Positions 36,817 to 44,698 of a stretch of DNA of 64,000 bases are shown in pieces (positions within the stretch are counted from its first letter, which is position 1; the number at the start of each line of letters is the position of its first letter). The stretch covers positions 1 to 64,000 of the forward strand of contig NZ_JAAOLY010000009.1 of the NCBI RefSeq assembly GCF_011601275.1, read 5' to 3'. A model generated the notes under the pieces. That model worked only from the letters and a program-made list of their open reading frames with translations. It was not told where the DNA came from and made no database searches. This DNA comes from Janthinobacterium lividum. GTDB lineage: Bacteria > Pseudomonadota > Gammaproteobacteria > Burkholderiales > Burkholderiaceae_D. The position numbers were made by a program, and so were the translations under genes.

Positions 36817-37568
36817 ACGTGGTTTCCTTGTGTTCCTGCGGCCCCGGCGCGCGCGGCCGCCTGCAGGCCGATCATGACAATATTATCGACCAGGTGCAGC
36901 GGCACCGCCAGCACCAGTGCCGGCGCGATGCGCGGCGCGGCGCCGCCCGACAGCAGGCAGGCGCTGGCGCCGTGCATGCGCACGGCCCGTTCGATGGCGC
37001 CCGCCTGGGCCGCCAGGCAGCCCGAAAGGATGGCGTCGTCCGTGTTGTCGGCAAAGCCGGCCGGCAGGGCGGCGTCGCTGGCGATTTGCGGCAGCTGCGC
37101 CGTGTTGCGCGCCAGCGAACTGGCCATCAATCCCAGTCCCGGCAAGATCATCCCGCCGAGGAAAACGCCATCTGCCGTGATGGCGTCGATGGTGGTGGCG
37201 GTGCCGCAATTGGCGACGATGACGGGCAGGCCAGGCGCCAGCGCCTGCGCGCCGATGGCGGCGGCAAAGCGGTCGCAGCCCAGCTGCGACGGCGCGCGGT
37301 AGCCATTCGTCAGGCCCGCCAGCTGCGGCAGTGAGACAAAGTCGCGGGCAACGACCGGCAGCATGGCGCGCAGGCGCGTGCCGATGACGGCGCCTGCCAC
37401 GTTCGACAGCAGCGCCTCGCTGATGGCGAGTTGCGCCCACTGCGCGGCCAGGGTGTCGATCTGCGCATGCGTGACGGCGCCGCTGGCCAGCCAGCCGCCG
37501 GCGGTACTATCGGGGGCCACGAGTGCCCATTTGATGCGCGTATTGCCGGCGTCGATCAGCAGCAGCAT
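36810..37568 (-). CDS. coaX: Type III pantothenate kinase
   Basis: 252 residues. The phosphate motif DAGNTRIKWAL at residues 6-16 and the segment ANCGTATTIDAIT identify CoaX. It phosphorylates pantothenate, the first step of coenzyme A synthesis, with no feedback by CoA in characterised members. It lies four bases after birA; a birA-coaX pair is widespread in betaproteobacteria. Its final codons overlap the start of the SPOR gene. Confidence 0.94.
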   Translation of the reverse strand: MLLLIDAGNTRIKWALVAPDSTAGGWLASGAVTHAQIDTLAAQWAQLAISEALLSNVAGAVIGTRLRAMLPVVARDFVSLPQLAGLTNGYRAPSQLGCDRFAAAIGAQALAPGLPVIVANCGTATTIDAITADGVFLGGMILPGLGLMASSLARNTAQLPQIASDAALPAGFADNTDDAILSGCLAAQAGAIERAVRMHGASACLLSGGAAPRIAPALVLAVPLHLVDNIVMIGLQAAARAGAAGTQGNHVC

Positions 37569-37572
37569 GCGC

Positions 37573-38367
37573 TTACTCCCCCAGCAGGCGCAAGGACACG
37601 TCGCCGGACATGACTTCCTGCAGGTGGCCGTCGGTACGCAGCAGCAGGCGGCCCAGGTGATCCACGCCGACCGCCACGCCTTGCTGCAGCAGCTGGCCGT
37701 TGTCGAGGATTTTCACGTGCTGGCCCTGCCAGGCGTGCAGTGCATTCCAGCGCTCCGTAAACGGCGCAAAGCCCGTGTCGTCGAATTCGGCCAGCACGCC
37801 GGCCAGGCGGCTCAAGAGGGCCGCCACCAGGGTATTGCGCTCCATCTGCGCCAGCCAGGGTACGGCGGAAACGCTGCGACCGATCTGTCGTTCCAGCGCA
37901 TCGGGCATCAGCAGATTGATGCCGCAGCCGATCACGGCCCACACGGCGCCATCGGCCGCCTGCTGCGTCTCGACGAGGATGCCGGCCAGTTTATGGCCAT
38001 CCTTGAGCATATCGTTCGGCCATTTCAGTTGCACCGGCACGCCCAGCGAGGACATGGTTTCGGCCAGCGCCACGCCGACGGCCAGCGGCAATCCCACCAG
38101 CTGGTGCAGCGGTCCCTTGAAGCGCCAGGCCAGCGAGAACATCAGGCTGGCGTCCGCCTGCGACACCCACGGCCGTCCGGCGCGCCCCCGTCCGGCCGTC
38201 TGCTGGCCGGCGATGCGCAGGGTGGGGCCGGCCAGGGTGGCGCAGCGCGCCAGCAGATCGGCGTTGGTCGATCCCGTTTCGTCGACCACCTCTATGCATA
38301 CGTGGGCGGCGCCCGTGGCGCAATGGGCGGCGATGGCCGCGCTGTTCAAGTCTGAGTGCTTCGTCAT
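37573..38367 (-). CDS. birA: Biotin--[acetyl-CoA-carboxylase] ligase, without DNA-binding domain
   Basis: 264 residues from the ATG at 38367 (MTKHSDLNSAAIAAH). The ligase core carries GSTNADLL, the biotinyl-AMP loop GRGRAGRPW, KWPNDML and GILVE. The winged-helix domain of E. coli BirA is absent, so it attaches biotin to the carboxylase carrier protein but cannot repress the bio genes. The C-terminal SH3-like domain is present. It is flanked by the SDR gene (10 bases) and coaX (4 bases). Confidence 0.93.
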   Translation of the reverse strand: MTKHSDLNSAAIAAHCATGAAHVCIEVVDETGSTNADLLARCATLAGPTLRIAGQQTAGRGRAGRPWVSQADASLMFSLAWRFKGPLHQLVGLPLAVGVALAETMSSLGVPVQLKWPNDMLKDGHKLAGILVETQQAADGAVWAVIGCGINLLMPDALERQIGRSVSAVPWLAQMERNTLVAALLSRLAGVLAEFDDTGFAPFTERWNALHAWQGQHVKILDNGQLLQQGVAVGVDHLGRLLLRTDGHLQEVMSGDVSLRLLGE

Positions 38368-38377
38368 GGTAATTGGG

Positions 38378-39139
38378 TCAGTTGCGCGCCTTGTGCGGCG
38401 CATTCGCGAAGGCCCGGTCGTACACGGCATTGGGCAGCGCGCGCAGCAGCTTGGCGACGACGCCCATCTGCCACGGGATCACGCGGTAGCTGTCGCCATC
38501 GGCGATGGCGCGCGCGGCCCGCGCGGCAAATTTTGCGGCCGGCATCAGGAATGGCATGCGGTAGGCGTTGTGGCGCGTCATCGGCGTGTCGATGTAGCCG
38601 GGCGTGATGGTGACGACCTTGATGCCCGCAGGTTTCAATTCCAGGCGCAGCGATTCGCAGTAGCTGATGACGGCCGCCTTCGAGGCGCTGTAGGCTTCGG
38701 CGCCGGGCAGGCCGCGGATGCCGGCCACGCTGCCGATGCCCACCAGGCGTCCGCTGCCCTGGTTTTTCATGGCGGCGATGAAGGGCGCAAAGGTGGCGAC
38801 GGTGGCCGTGACGTTGATGGCGATCAGGCGCGCGAAAGCGTCGAGGTCTTCCGCGTGCTCGCTCAGGGTGCCGTAGGACACGCCGGCGCTGGCGATGACG
38901 ACGTCGATGCCGTCGGCATGGGCGATGAAGTCATCGGCCGCGCTTTTCAGGGCGGCGTGGTCGCACACATCGACGGCGTAGGCGCGGTGGCGTTCAGGGT
39001 GGGGCAGGGAGGCGATCAGTTGCCGCAGGGTGTCGCCTCGGCGGGCCAGCAAGCCCAATTGGGCGCCCTGGCGCGCGTACTGCAGCGCCAGGGCTTCGCC
39101 CAATCCGCTCGACGCGCCCGTGATGAAAACGCGATGCAT
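38378..39139 (-). CDS. Short-chain dehydrogenase/reductase
   Basis: 253 residues. The NAD(P)-binding loop TGASSGLGEA stands at residues 8-17. The catalytic residues are Ser in GIGSVAGIRG and the YSASK motif (Tyr and Lys). It is a classical SDR. The C-terminal region PYRMPF... to PNAVYDRAFAN is hydrophobic and may associate with membrane, as in the DltE-like/YbbO-type SDRs. The substrate is unknown. It sits within the argS-coaX run, 37 bases after dsbA. Confidence 0.88.
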   Translation of the reverse strand: MHRVFITGASSGLGEALALQYARQGAQLGLLARRGDTLRQLIASLPHPERHRAYAVDVCDHAALKSAADDFIAHADGIDVVIASAGVSYGTLSEHAEDLDAFARLIAINVTATVATFAPFIAAMKNQGSGRLVGIGSVAGIRGLPGAEAYSASKAAVISYCESLRLELKPAGIKVVTITPGYIDTPMTRHNAYRMPFLMPAAKFAARAARAIADGDSYRVIPWQMGVVAKLLRALPNAVYDRAFANAPHKARN

Positions 39140-39176
39140 CAGGCGATGCCCGGGCGCGCCAGGGAAGTGGCCATGC

Positions 39177-39848
39177 TTATTTCTTTTCCGCTTTGGCTTT
39201 CGCGACCAGCACGTCCATCACGGTGAGCGCCTGGGCGTTCAACTGCTCTTCGTTCTTGGCCGACTTGCTGCCCTGATCGGCTTGCGAAGGCGACGTGATG
39301 TAGCGGCCGTCGATGGCGATCATGGGCCAGAACGTCACGTTATAGCCCTGCATCATGGCGTCCGCACGGCGCACGCGGGCCGAGATGCCCATCGAGCGGT
39401 AGGTGTCGATGAATTTCTGGCGGTCCACACCCTGCTTGGCGACAAAGTCGAAGACGGCGTCGTCGGTGTTCAGGCGGTTGCGTTCCACGTGCATGGCGTG
39501 GAAGACGCTGGTGTGCAGCTTGTCGATCAGGCCCATGGCTTGCAGGGTGAAGAATAATCGCTGCTGCGGCGCCACGCTCTCATCGCGCGACACGTGCACG
39601 CGCTTGAAGACGATGTTGTCGCCCTGTTTCTTGACCCAGGCCGCCAGCTGCGGTTCGAGCACGTTGCAATGCGGGCAGTAATAGGCGAAGAATTCCGTCA
39701 CTTCGATTTTCTTGCCCGATTCCGTCGCCTGCGGCGTGGCCAGGGTTTCGTACTCGACGCCGTTTTTCGGGTCGGCCGGCGAGGCCGATGCGCCCACGGC
39801 GGCCGTGCACAGTGCGGCGGCGATCAGGATGTTCTTCAGAAAACGCAT
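39177..39848 (-). CDS. dsbA: Thiol:disulfide interchange protein DsbA
   Basis: 223 residues. A signal peptide ends near ASA-SPA (residues 1-23). The active site CPHC stands at 58-61 in FAYYCPHCNVLEP, and a cis-Pro loop WPMIAIDGRYI lies later in the thioredoxin fold with its helical insert. It introduces disulfides into periplasmic proteins and is re-oxidised by DsbB, which is not encoded here. It lies nine bases after the FtsN-like gene. Confidence 0.94.
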   Translation of the reverse strand: MRFLKNILIAAALCTAAVGASASPADPKNGVEYETLATPQATESGKKIEVTEFFAYYCPHCNVLEPQLAAWVKKQGDNIVFKRVHVSRDESVAPQQRLFFTLQAMGLIDKLHTSVFHAMHVERNRLNTDDAVFDFVAKQGVDRQKFIDTYRSMGISARVRRADAMMQGYNVTFWPMIAIDGRYITSPSQADQGSKSAKNEEQLNAQALTVMDVLVAKAKAEKK

Positions 39849-39857
39849 GCTGGTTCC

Positions 39858-40565
39858 TTATTTTTGGTTGCGGACGACGGCGACGTCGATGCCGTTTTCA
39901 GACAGTTTGGTGCGCGCGCGGTTCATCGCTTCGAGCTGGTTGAACGGCCCGACGCGTACGCGGTGCAGCACGCCTGCATCGGTGCTGCGGTCGCTGATGG
40001 CCGCTTCGAAGCCGAGCAGCGCCAGTTTGCCGCGCGTGCTTTCGGCGTCCGACATGTCGTGGAAGGCGCCGGCCTGCAGATAATAAATCCATTTGTCGCT
40101 GGCTGCATCGGCCTTGGCCTCTTTCACGTCGGCTTTCGCTTGCGGCGCTGGTGCTGCCGCCGGCGTTTTCGGCGCCGGCTTGTCTTTCAACGTACCGATC
40201 AATTCCTGCAGCGCGTCCGGCGGCGGCGCCTTCGGCTGCTGCGCTGGAGCGGGTGCGGGCGCCGGTGCGGCTGGCTGCGTTGGCGTGACGATCTCGCGCG
40301 GCTCCTTGGAGAAGTCGCGCGCCGCTTCCTTGGCCGCTTCCTTGTTGCCGTACATCGGCTTGTTCGGGTCGGCGATCTGGCCGGCCGTCGGTTCGGCCGA
40401 TTTGCCGGCCTTGCCCGACTTGTCGGTGAAAGGCGAGGCGCCCTTGGTGATCACCAGGGCGACCACCACGGCGATGCCCAGGCCGATGACCAGGCCGATG
40501 ATGATGCCGACCAGGGTGTTGCCCTGCTGGCGCCGGGTCGAAGAAAAGCGGGAAGCATGATTCAT
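39858..40565 (-). CDS. FtsN-like SPOR domain cell-division protein
   Basis: 235 residues. A short cytoplasmic N-terminus (ASRFSSTRRQQGN) is followed by one membrane helix (about 17-40), a Pro/Ala-rich periplasmic linker and a C-terminal SPOR domain (about 158-232, WIYYLQAGAFHD to LHRVRVGPFNQLEAM). The layout matches FtsN, which triggers septal wall synthesis. The argS-ftsN-like-dsbA order is common in Burkholderiales. The gene symbol is withheld because FtsN is poorly conserved in sequence. Confidence 0.85.
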   Translation of the reverse strand: MNHASRFSSTRRQQGNTLVGIIIGLVIGLGIAVVVALVITKGASPFTDKSGKAGKSAEPTAGQIADPNKPMYGNKEAAKEAARDFSKEPREIVTPTQPAAPAPAPAPAQQPKAPPPDALQELIGTLKDKPAPKTPAAAPAPQAKADVKEAKADAASDKWIYYLQAGAFHDMSDAESTRGKLALLGFEAAISDRSTDAGVLHRVRVGPFNQLEAMNRARTKLSENGIDVAVVRNQK

Positions 40566-40586
40566 TGGACTGTTTGACCTTCGCGA

Positions 40587-42296
40587 TTACATTTTGTTTG
40601 GCGCGGACACGCCGATCAGTGCCAGGCCGTTGCGCAATACCTGGCGCGCGGCGATGACGAGGGCCAGGCGGGCCATCTTGACGGCTTCGTCCTCGACCAG
40701 CACTTTTTCGGCGAAGTAGAAGCTGTGCAGGTTGGCGGCCAGGTCGCGCAGGTAGAAGGCGACTTGATGCGGTCCCAGTTCGGCTTGCGCGCGCGCCAGC
40801 ATTTCCGGGTAGGCGGCCAGGGTCGCCAGCAAGGTCGCTTCGGTCGGCGCCGTCAGTGGGGAAAGGTCGGCGTTGGCGACCGCGCTTTCATCGCCGCCCC
40901 AGTTTTCCAGGATGCGGCAGATGCGCGCATGCGCGTACTGCACGTAATAGACGGGGTTTTCATCGGTGGTTTTCAGCGCCACGTCGACGTCGAAGACGAA
41001 TTCCGTGTCGGCCTTGCGCGAGATCAGGAAGAAACGCACGGCGTCGCGGCCCTTGGCGATGTCGCCGCCGCCCGACCATTCGATCAGGTCGCGCACGGTC
41101 ACGTAGGAGCCGGCGCGCTTCGAGATCTTGACTTCTTCGCCGTCCTTCATGACGGTGACCATCTTGTGCAGCACGTAGTCCGGGTAGCCTTGCGGGATAC
41201 CCATGTCGACGGCCTGCAGGCCGGCGCGCACGCGCGCGATGGTGCCGTGGTGGTCGCTGCCCTGGATATTGATGGCCTGGACGAAGCCGCGCTGCCATTT
41301 CACCAGGTGATAGGCCACGTCGGGCACGAAGTACGTGTAGGTGCCGTCGGTCTTGCGCATGACGCGGTCCTTGTCGTCGCCGAAGTCGGTGGTGCGCAGC
41401 CACAGCGCGCCATCCTGCTCGTAGGTGTGGCCGGCCTTGATCAAGGTTTCCACAGCGCTATTGACCTTGCCGTCCGCGTACAGCGACGATTCAAGATAGT
41501 AATTGTCGAACTTCACGCCGAATGCCTGCAGGTCGATGTCCTGCTCGTTGCGCAGGTAGGTGACGGCGAACGGGCGGATCGAATCGATGTCGTCCACGTT
41601 GCCGTTGGCCGTCGCTGGCATGCCGTCGCTGGCCGAGACCGTCTTGCCGGCCTTGAAGTCGTTGGCGATATCGGCGATATAGTCGCCGTTGTAGGCGGAC
41701 TCGGGCCATTCGGCGTCGCCGGGCTTGAAGCCGCGCGCGCGCGCCTGCACGGAATTGGCCAGGGTCTGGATCTGTACGCCCGCGTCATTGTAGTAGAACT
41801 CGCGCGTCACTTGGTAGCCTTGCGCGTCGAACAGCGACGACAGCGCGTCGCCCAGCGCCGCCTGGCGGCCGTGGCCCACGTGCAGCGGACCGGTCGGGTT
41901 GGCCGAGACGAATTCCAGGATCACTTGCTTGCCGGCGCCTGCCGTGCTGCGGCCATAGCCGTCGGCCTCGCCCAGGATGGTTTTCACCACGGCCTGCTTG
42001 GCGGCGGCGGAGACGCGCACGTTGATGAAGCCGGGGCCGGCGATTTCCACTGCCTCGACCAGGCCCTTGCCGGCCGGGTTGGCCAGCACGGCCGTCACGA
42101 TGGTTTGCGCCAGTTCACGGGGATTCTGTTTCAGCTGCTTGGCCAGTTGCATGGCGATATTGCAGGCGACGTCGCCATGCGATGCATCGCGTGGTCGCTC
42201 GAGCACCACGGTAGGCTCAAGCGTAGTGCCGGCCAGGACGGGAGCGAGGGCGGCCTGGAACAGGGCGATGATTTCTTGTTTCTGTTGGGCGAGCAT
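40587..42296 (-). CDS. argS: Arginyl-tRNA synthetase
   Basis: 569 residues, class I synthetase. The HIGH motif appears as HVGHGRQ in [19 protein letters not shown], and the KMSKS counterpart as VKISKRAGS. The N-terminal additional domain and the C-terminal anticodon-binding (DALR) domain are complete. It charges tRNA(Arg) and needs the tRNA to make the adenylate. It is the first gene of a seven-gene minus-strand run that ends at 36121. Confidence 0.97.
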   Translation of the reverse strand: MLAQQKQEIIALFQAALAPVLAGTTLEPTVVLERPRDASHGDVACNIAMQLAKQLKQNPRELAQTIVTAVLANPAGKGLVEAVEIAGPGFINVRVSAAAKQAVVKTILGEADGYGRSTAGAGKQVILEFVSANPTGPLHVGHGRQAALGDALSSLFDAQGYQVTREFYYNDAGVQIQTLANSVQARARGFKPGDAEWPESAYNGDYIADIANDFKAGKTVSASDGMPATANGNVDDIDSIRPFAVTYLRNEQDIDLQAFGVKFDNYYLESSLYADGKVNSAVETLIKAGHTYEQDGALWLRTTDFGDDKDRVMRKTDGTYTYFVPDVAYHLVKWQRGFVQAINIQGSDHHGTIARVRAGLQAVDMGIPQGYPDYVLHKMVTVMKDGEEVKISKRAGSYVTVRDLIEWSGGGDIAKGRDAVRFFLISRKADTEFVFDVDVALKTTDENPVYYVQYAHARICRILENWGGDESAVANADLSPLTAPTEATLLATLAAYPEMLARAQAELGPHQVAFYLRDLAANLHSFYFAEKVLVEDEAVKMARLALVIAARQVLRNGLALIGVSAPNKM

Positions 42297-42672
42297 GAGC
42301 AGGATGGCGGTGGAACCGCGTTAAGAATGAATAGAATGAATCAAAAAGCAAAACGGACGGCAAGTACACAAGCCGCCCAGACTGCGTTAATTATACTGGT
42401 TTGCCGCCGGGAACAATACGCCAGCCGGCAGTGTTCCCGTGCCGGCGTGTTTCACGATATTATCAGGACAGCATGCCCATGTTGGTGCGCGAAAACATCA
42501 GCATGGCGCATTCTGCTTGTATATATGCAGTTTTTTGCCGCAATTTACATGTATCGCTGCAATCGCTTGGGCCAGAGGGCGCCACAAACGCTACAATCGA
42601 CCCTTTATTGATGACGCGCGGCCGCGACTTTGCCTCCATGCAGCCCGCCGCGCGCAGCCACACCGGATAACT
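42297..42672. promoter_or_regulatory. Divergent control region between argS and rsmB
   Basis: 376 bases without a gene. On the minus strand a perfect TATAAT (42390-42395) with TATTGT 17 bases upstream is the likely argS promoter, leaving a leader of about 90 nt. On the plus strand TACAAT (42592-42597) with TTGGGC (19-base spacer) could serve rsmB. The centre is locally AT-rich. No hairpin terminator or structured leader was recognised. Confidence 0.45.
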
Positions 42673-44094
42673 ATGAACAAGCGCCCCACGCTGAAATTGA
42701 AAACCAAGCCGGCGCCAGGCCAGGCTCCTGCCGCACCGAAATTGCGTCCCAGCTACCATCCCGACCTGAAACCGGTCTTGCAGCCAGGCTTCCAACCCGA
42801 TTTGCGCGCCGACTCGCTGGCGTTTTGCCTGCTGGGCGCGGCCAATGCCGTAGCGCAAGTGCGCACGGGCACGGCCCTGCCGCAGGCGCTGGCCAAGGTG
42901 TTTACGCAATCGAACGCCAGCCCGCAGGCGCGCGGCGCCATCCAGGATATTTCCTACCGTACCATGCGCCAGCTGGGCCGCAGTGAAACCCTGGTCGGCT
43001 TGATGACGTCGAAGGCGCCCGAGCCGCCGATGCTCGCGGCGCTGCTGTGCTGCGCGCTGTCCTTGATGTCGGCCGAGCCGGGCGAGCAGCCGTATGAGGA
43101 ATTCACGGTGGTCGACCAGGCCGTCACGGTCGCCACCTCGCACCCTGACCTGGCGCACGCCAAGGGCATGGTGAATGCCGTTTTGCGTCGTTTCTTGCGC
43201 GAGCGCAAGTCCTTGCTGGAAGCGGCCCTGCAGCAACCGTTGGCGCAATGGAATTATCCGCAGTGGTGGATCGACTCGCTGCGCCTGGCTTATCCGCGCG
43301 ACTGGCAAGCCATTTTGACGGCCGGCAATGCCGTGCCGCCATTGACCCTGCGCGTGAATCGCCGCAAGAGCACGGTGGAAGCGTATCTGGCCGTGCTGCA
43401 GGAAGCGGGTATTGCCGCGCGCCAGGTGGGACCGTTCGCCGTGCGCCTGGACAAACCGATCGGCGTGGCCTTGATCCCCGGCTTCGAGCAGGGCGTCGTT
43501 TCCGTGCAGGATGCAGGCGCGCAACTGGCCGCACCGCTGCTGGACTTGCAGGACGGCATGCGCGTATTGGACGCCTGCGCGGCGCCGGGCGGCAAGACGT
43601 GCCACATCCTGGAACTGGCCGATGTGCAAGTGACCGCCATCGATGCGGATGCCAAACGCTTGCCGCGCATCGCGGAAAACCTTGAGCGCCTGGGCCTGGA
43701 CGCTACCTTGAAGGCGCAGGATGCGCAATCGAGCGCGTGGTGGGACGGCCAGCAGTACGACCGCATCCTGGCCGACGTGCCGTGCACGGCTTCGGGCATC
43801 GTGCGCCGCCATCCCGATATTCGCTGGCTGCGCCGCAAGGGTGACGCGTTCCAACTTGCAACACTTTCATCCAAAATTCTTGACAACCTGTGGCAGATGC
43901 TGCGCCCCGATGGTAAATTGCTGTTCGTGACATGTTCATTGTGGCCGCAGGAGTCCGAGGCACAGGCGGCGGCATTTGCGGTGCGCAATAATGCCACCCG
44001 ATTGACAGCGCCTGGCCAGCTGTTGCCGACTGGCAGCGCGGAGCAGGACCATGACGGTTTGTTCTATGCGCTCTTCCAAAAAAATGCGGCTTGA
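42673..44094 (+). CDS. rsmB: 16S rRNA (cytosine(967)-C(5))-methyltransferase
   Basis: 473 residues. A basic Pro-rich N-terminal tail (about 1-35) precedes a NusB-like domain (about 45-180) and the methyltransferase domain. The SAM loop is DACAAPGGKT. Catalytic cysteines are Cys371 in DVPCTASG and Cys421 in VTCSLWPQE. The start at 42673 (MNKRPTLKLK) is chosen from the basic N-terminus; the frame is open further upstream but is not protein-like there. It is the first gene of the run to the ntrYX genes. Confidence 0.92.
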   Translation: MNKRPTLKLKTKPAPGQAPAAPKLRPSYHPDLKPVLQPGFQPDLRADSLAFCLLGAANAVAQVRTGTALPQALAKVFTQSNASPQARGAIQDISYRTMRQLGRSETLVGLMTSKAPEPPMLAALLCCALSLMSAEPGEQPYEEFTVVDQAVTVATSHPDLAHAKGMVNAVLRRFLRERKSLLEAALQQPLAQWNYPQWWIDSLRLAYPRDWQAILTAGNAVPPLTLRVNRRKSTVEAYLAVLQEAGIAARQVGPFAVRLDKPIGVALIPGFEQGVVSVQDAGAQLAAPLLDLQDGMRVLDACAAPGGKTCHILELADVQVTAIDADAKRLPRIAENLERLGLDATLKAQDAQSSAWWDGQQYDRILADVPCTASGIVRRHPDIRWLRRKGDAFQLATLSSKILDNLWQMLRPDGKLLFVTCSLWPQESEAQAAAFAVRNNATRLTAPGQLLPTGSAEQDHDGLFYALFQKNAA

Positions 44095-44137
44095 GCGATT
44101 CGTCGAATCTTATCCTACGGACTACACCGGCACACTT

Positions 44138-44698
44138 GTGACAACACGACTCTTCCGACTCCTGGCCCTGCTGCTGATGCTGGCATGTACCATGCCACGC
44201 GCGCATGCCGCGGATATGGTCGAGATCACCCGCGCCTACATCGAGTCGAGCGAAGAGGGTTACAAGCTGGCCGCCACGTATTCCTTCGAGCTCAATCACG
44301 ACCTCGATGATGCCGTGCAGCATGGCGTGCCCCTGTTTTTCACGACGGAAATCGAACTGACCCGGCCCCGCTGGTACTGGTTCGATGAAAAGGCCATCGT
44401 GGCGCGCCAGACCAGCCGGCTGTCGTACAACGTGCTCACGCGCCAGTATCATGTGTCGGGCGGGGGCTTGCAGCAAAGCTTTGCCACGCTCGACGATGCG
44501 CTGTTCCTGATCCGCCGTCCCAGCCGCTGGCTGGTGGCGCGGCGCGGCGAACTGAAAGTGGGGCAGACGTATAACGTCACCTTGCGCATGGGCATGGACC
44601 GCGACTACCTGCCCAAGCCGATACAGGTCAATGCCTTCAATAACAGCGACTGGCGCCTGGCTTCGAATAAAAAAACCTTCTTGTATACGGCGGAGTAG
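44138..44698 (+). CDS. DUF4390 domain-containing exported protein
   Basis: 186 residues from a GTG at 44138, which places a signal peptide (TTRLFRLLALLLMLACT...AHA) at the N-terminus. An in-frame ATG at 44084 would add an uncharacteristic 18 residues and overlap rsmB. The mature part contains the DUF4390 hallmark VPLFFTTEIELTRPRWYWFDE. The function is unknown, but the family is regularly encoded between rsmB and ntrY in betaproteobacteria, so a link to NtrYX signalling is possible. It ends one base into the ntrY start. Confidence 0.85.
   Translation: MTTRLFRLLALLLMLACTMPRAHAADMVEITRAYIESSEEGYKLAATYSFELNHDLDDAVQHGVPLFFTTEIELTRPRWYWFDEKAIVARQTSRLSYNVLTRQYHVSGGGLQQSFATLDDALFLIRRPSRWLVARRGELKVGQTYNVTLRMGMDRDYLPKPIQVNAFNNSDWRLASNKKTFLYTAE

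Noticed and set aside
42439..42672. Upstream extension of rsmB
   Set aside because: It covers the AT-rich divergent promoter region and lacks protein-like composition.
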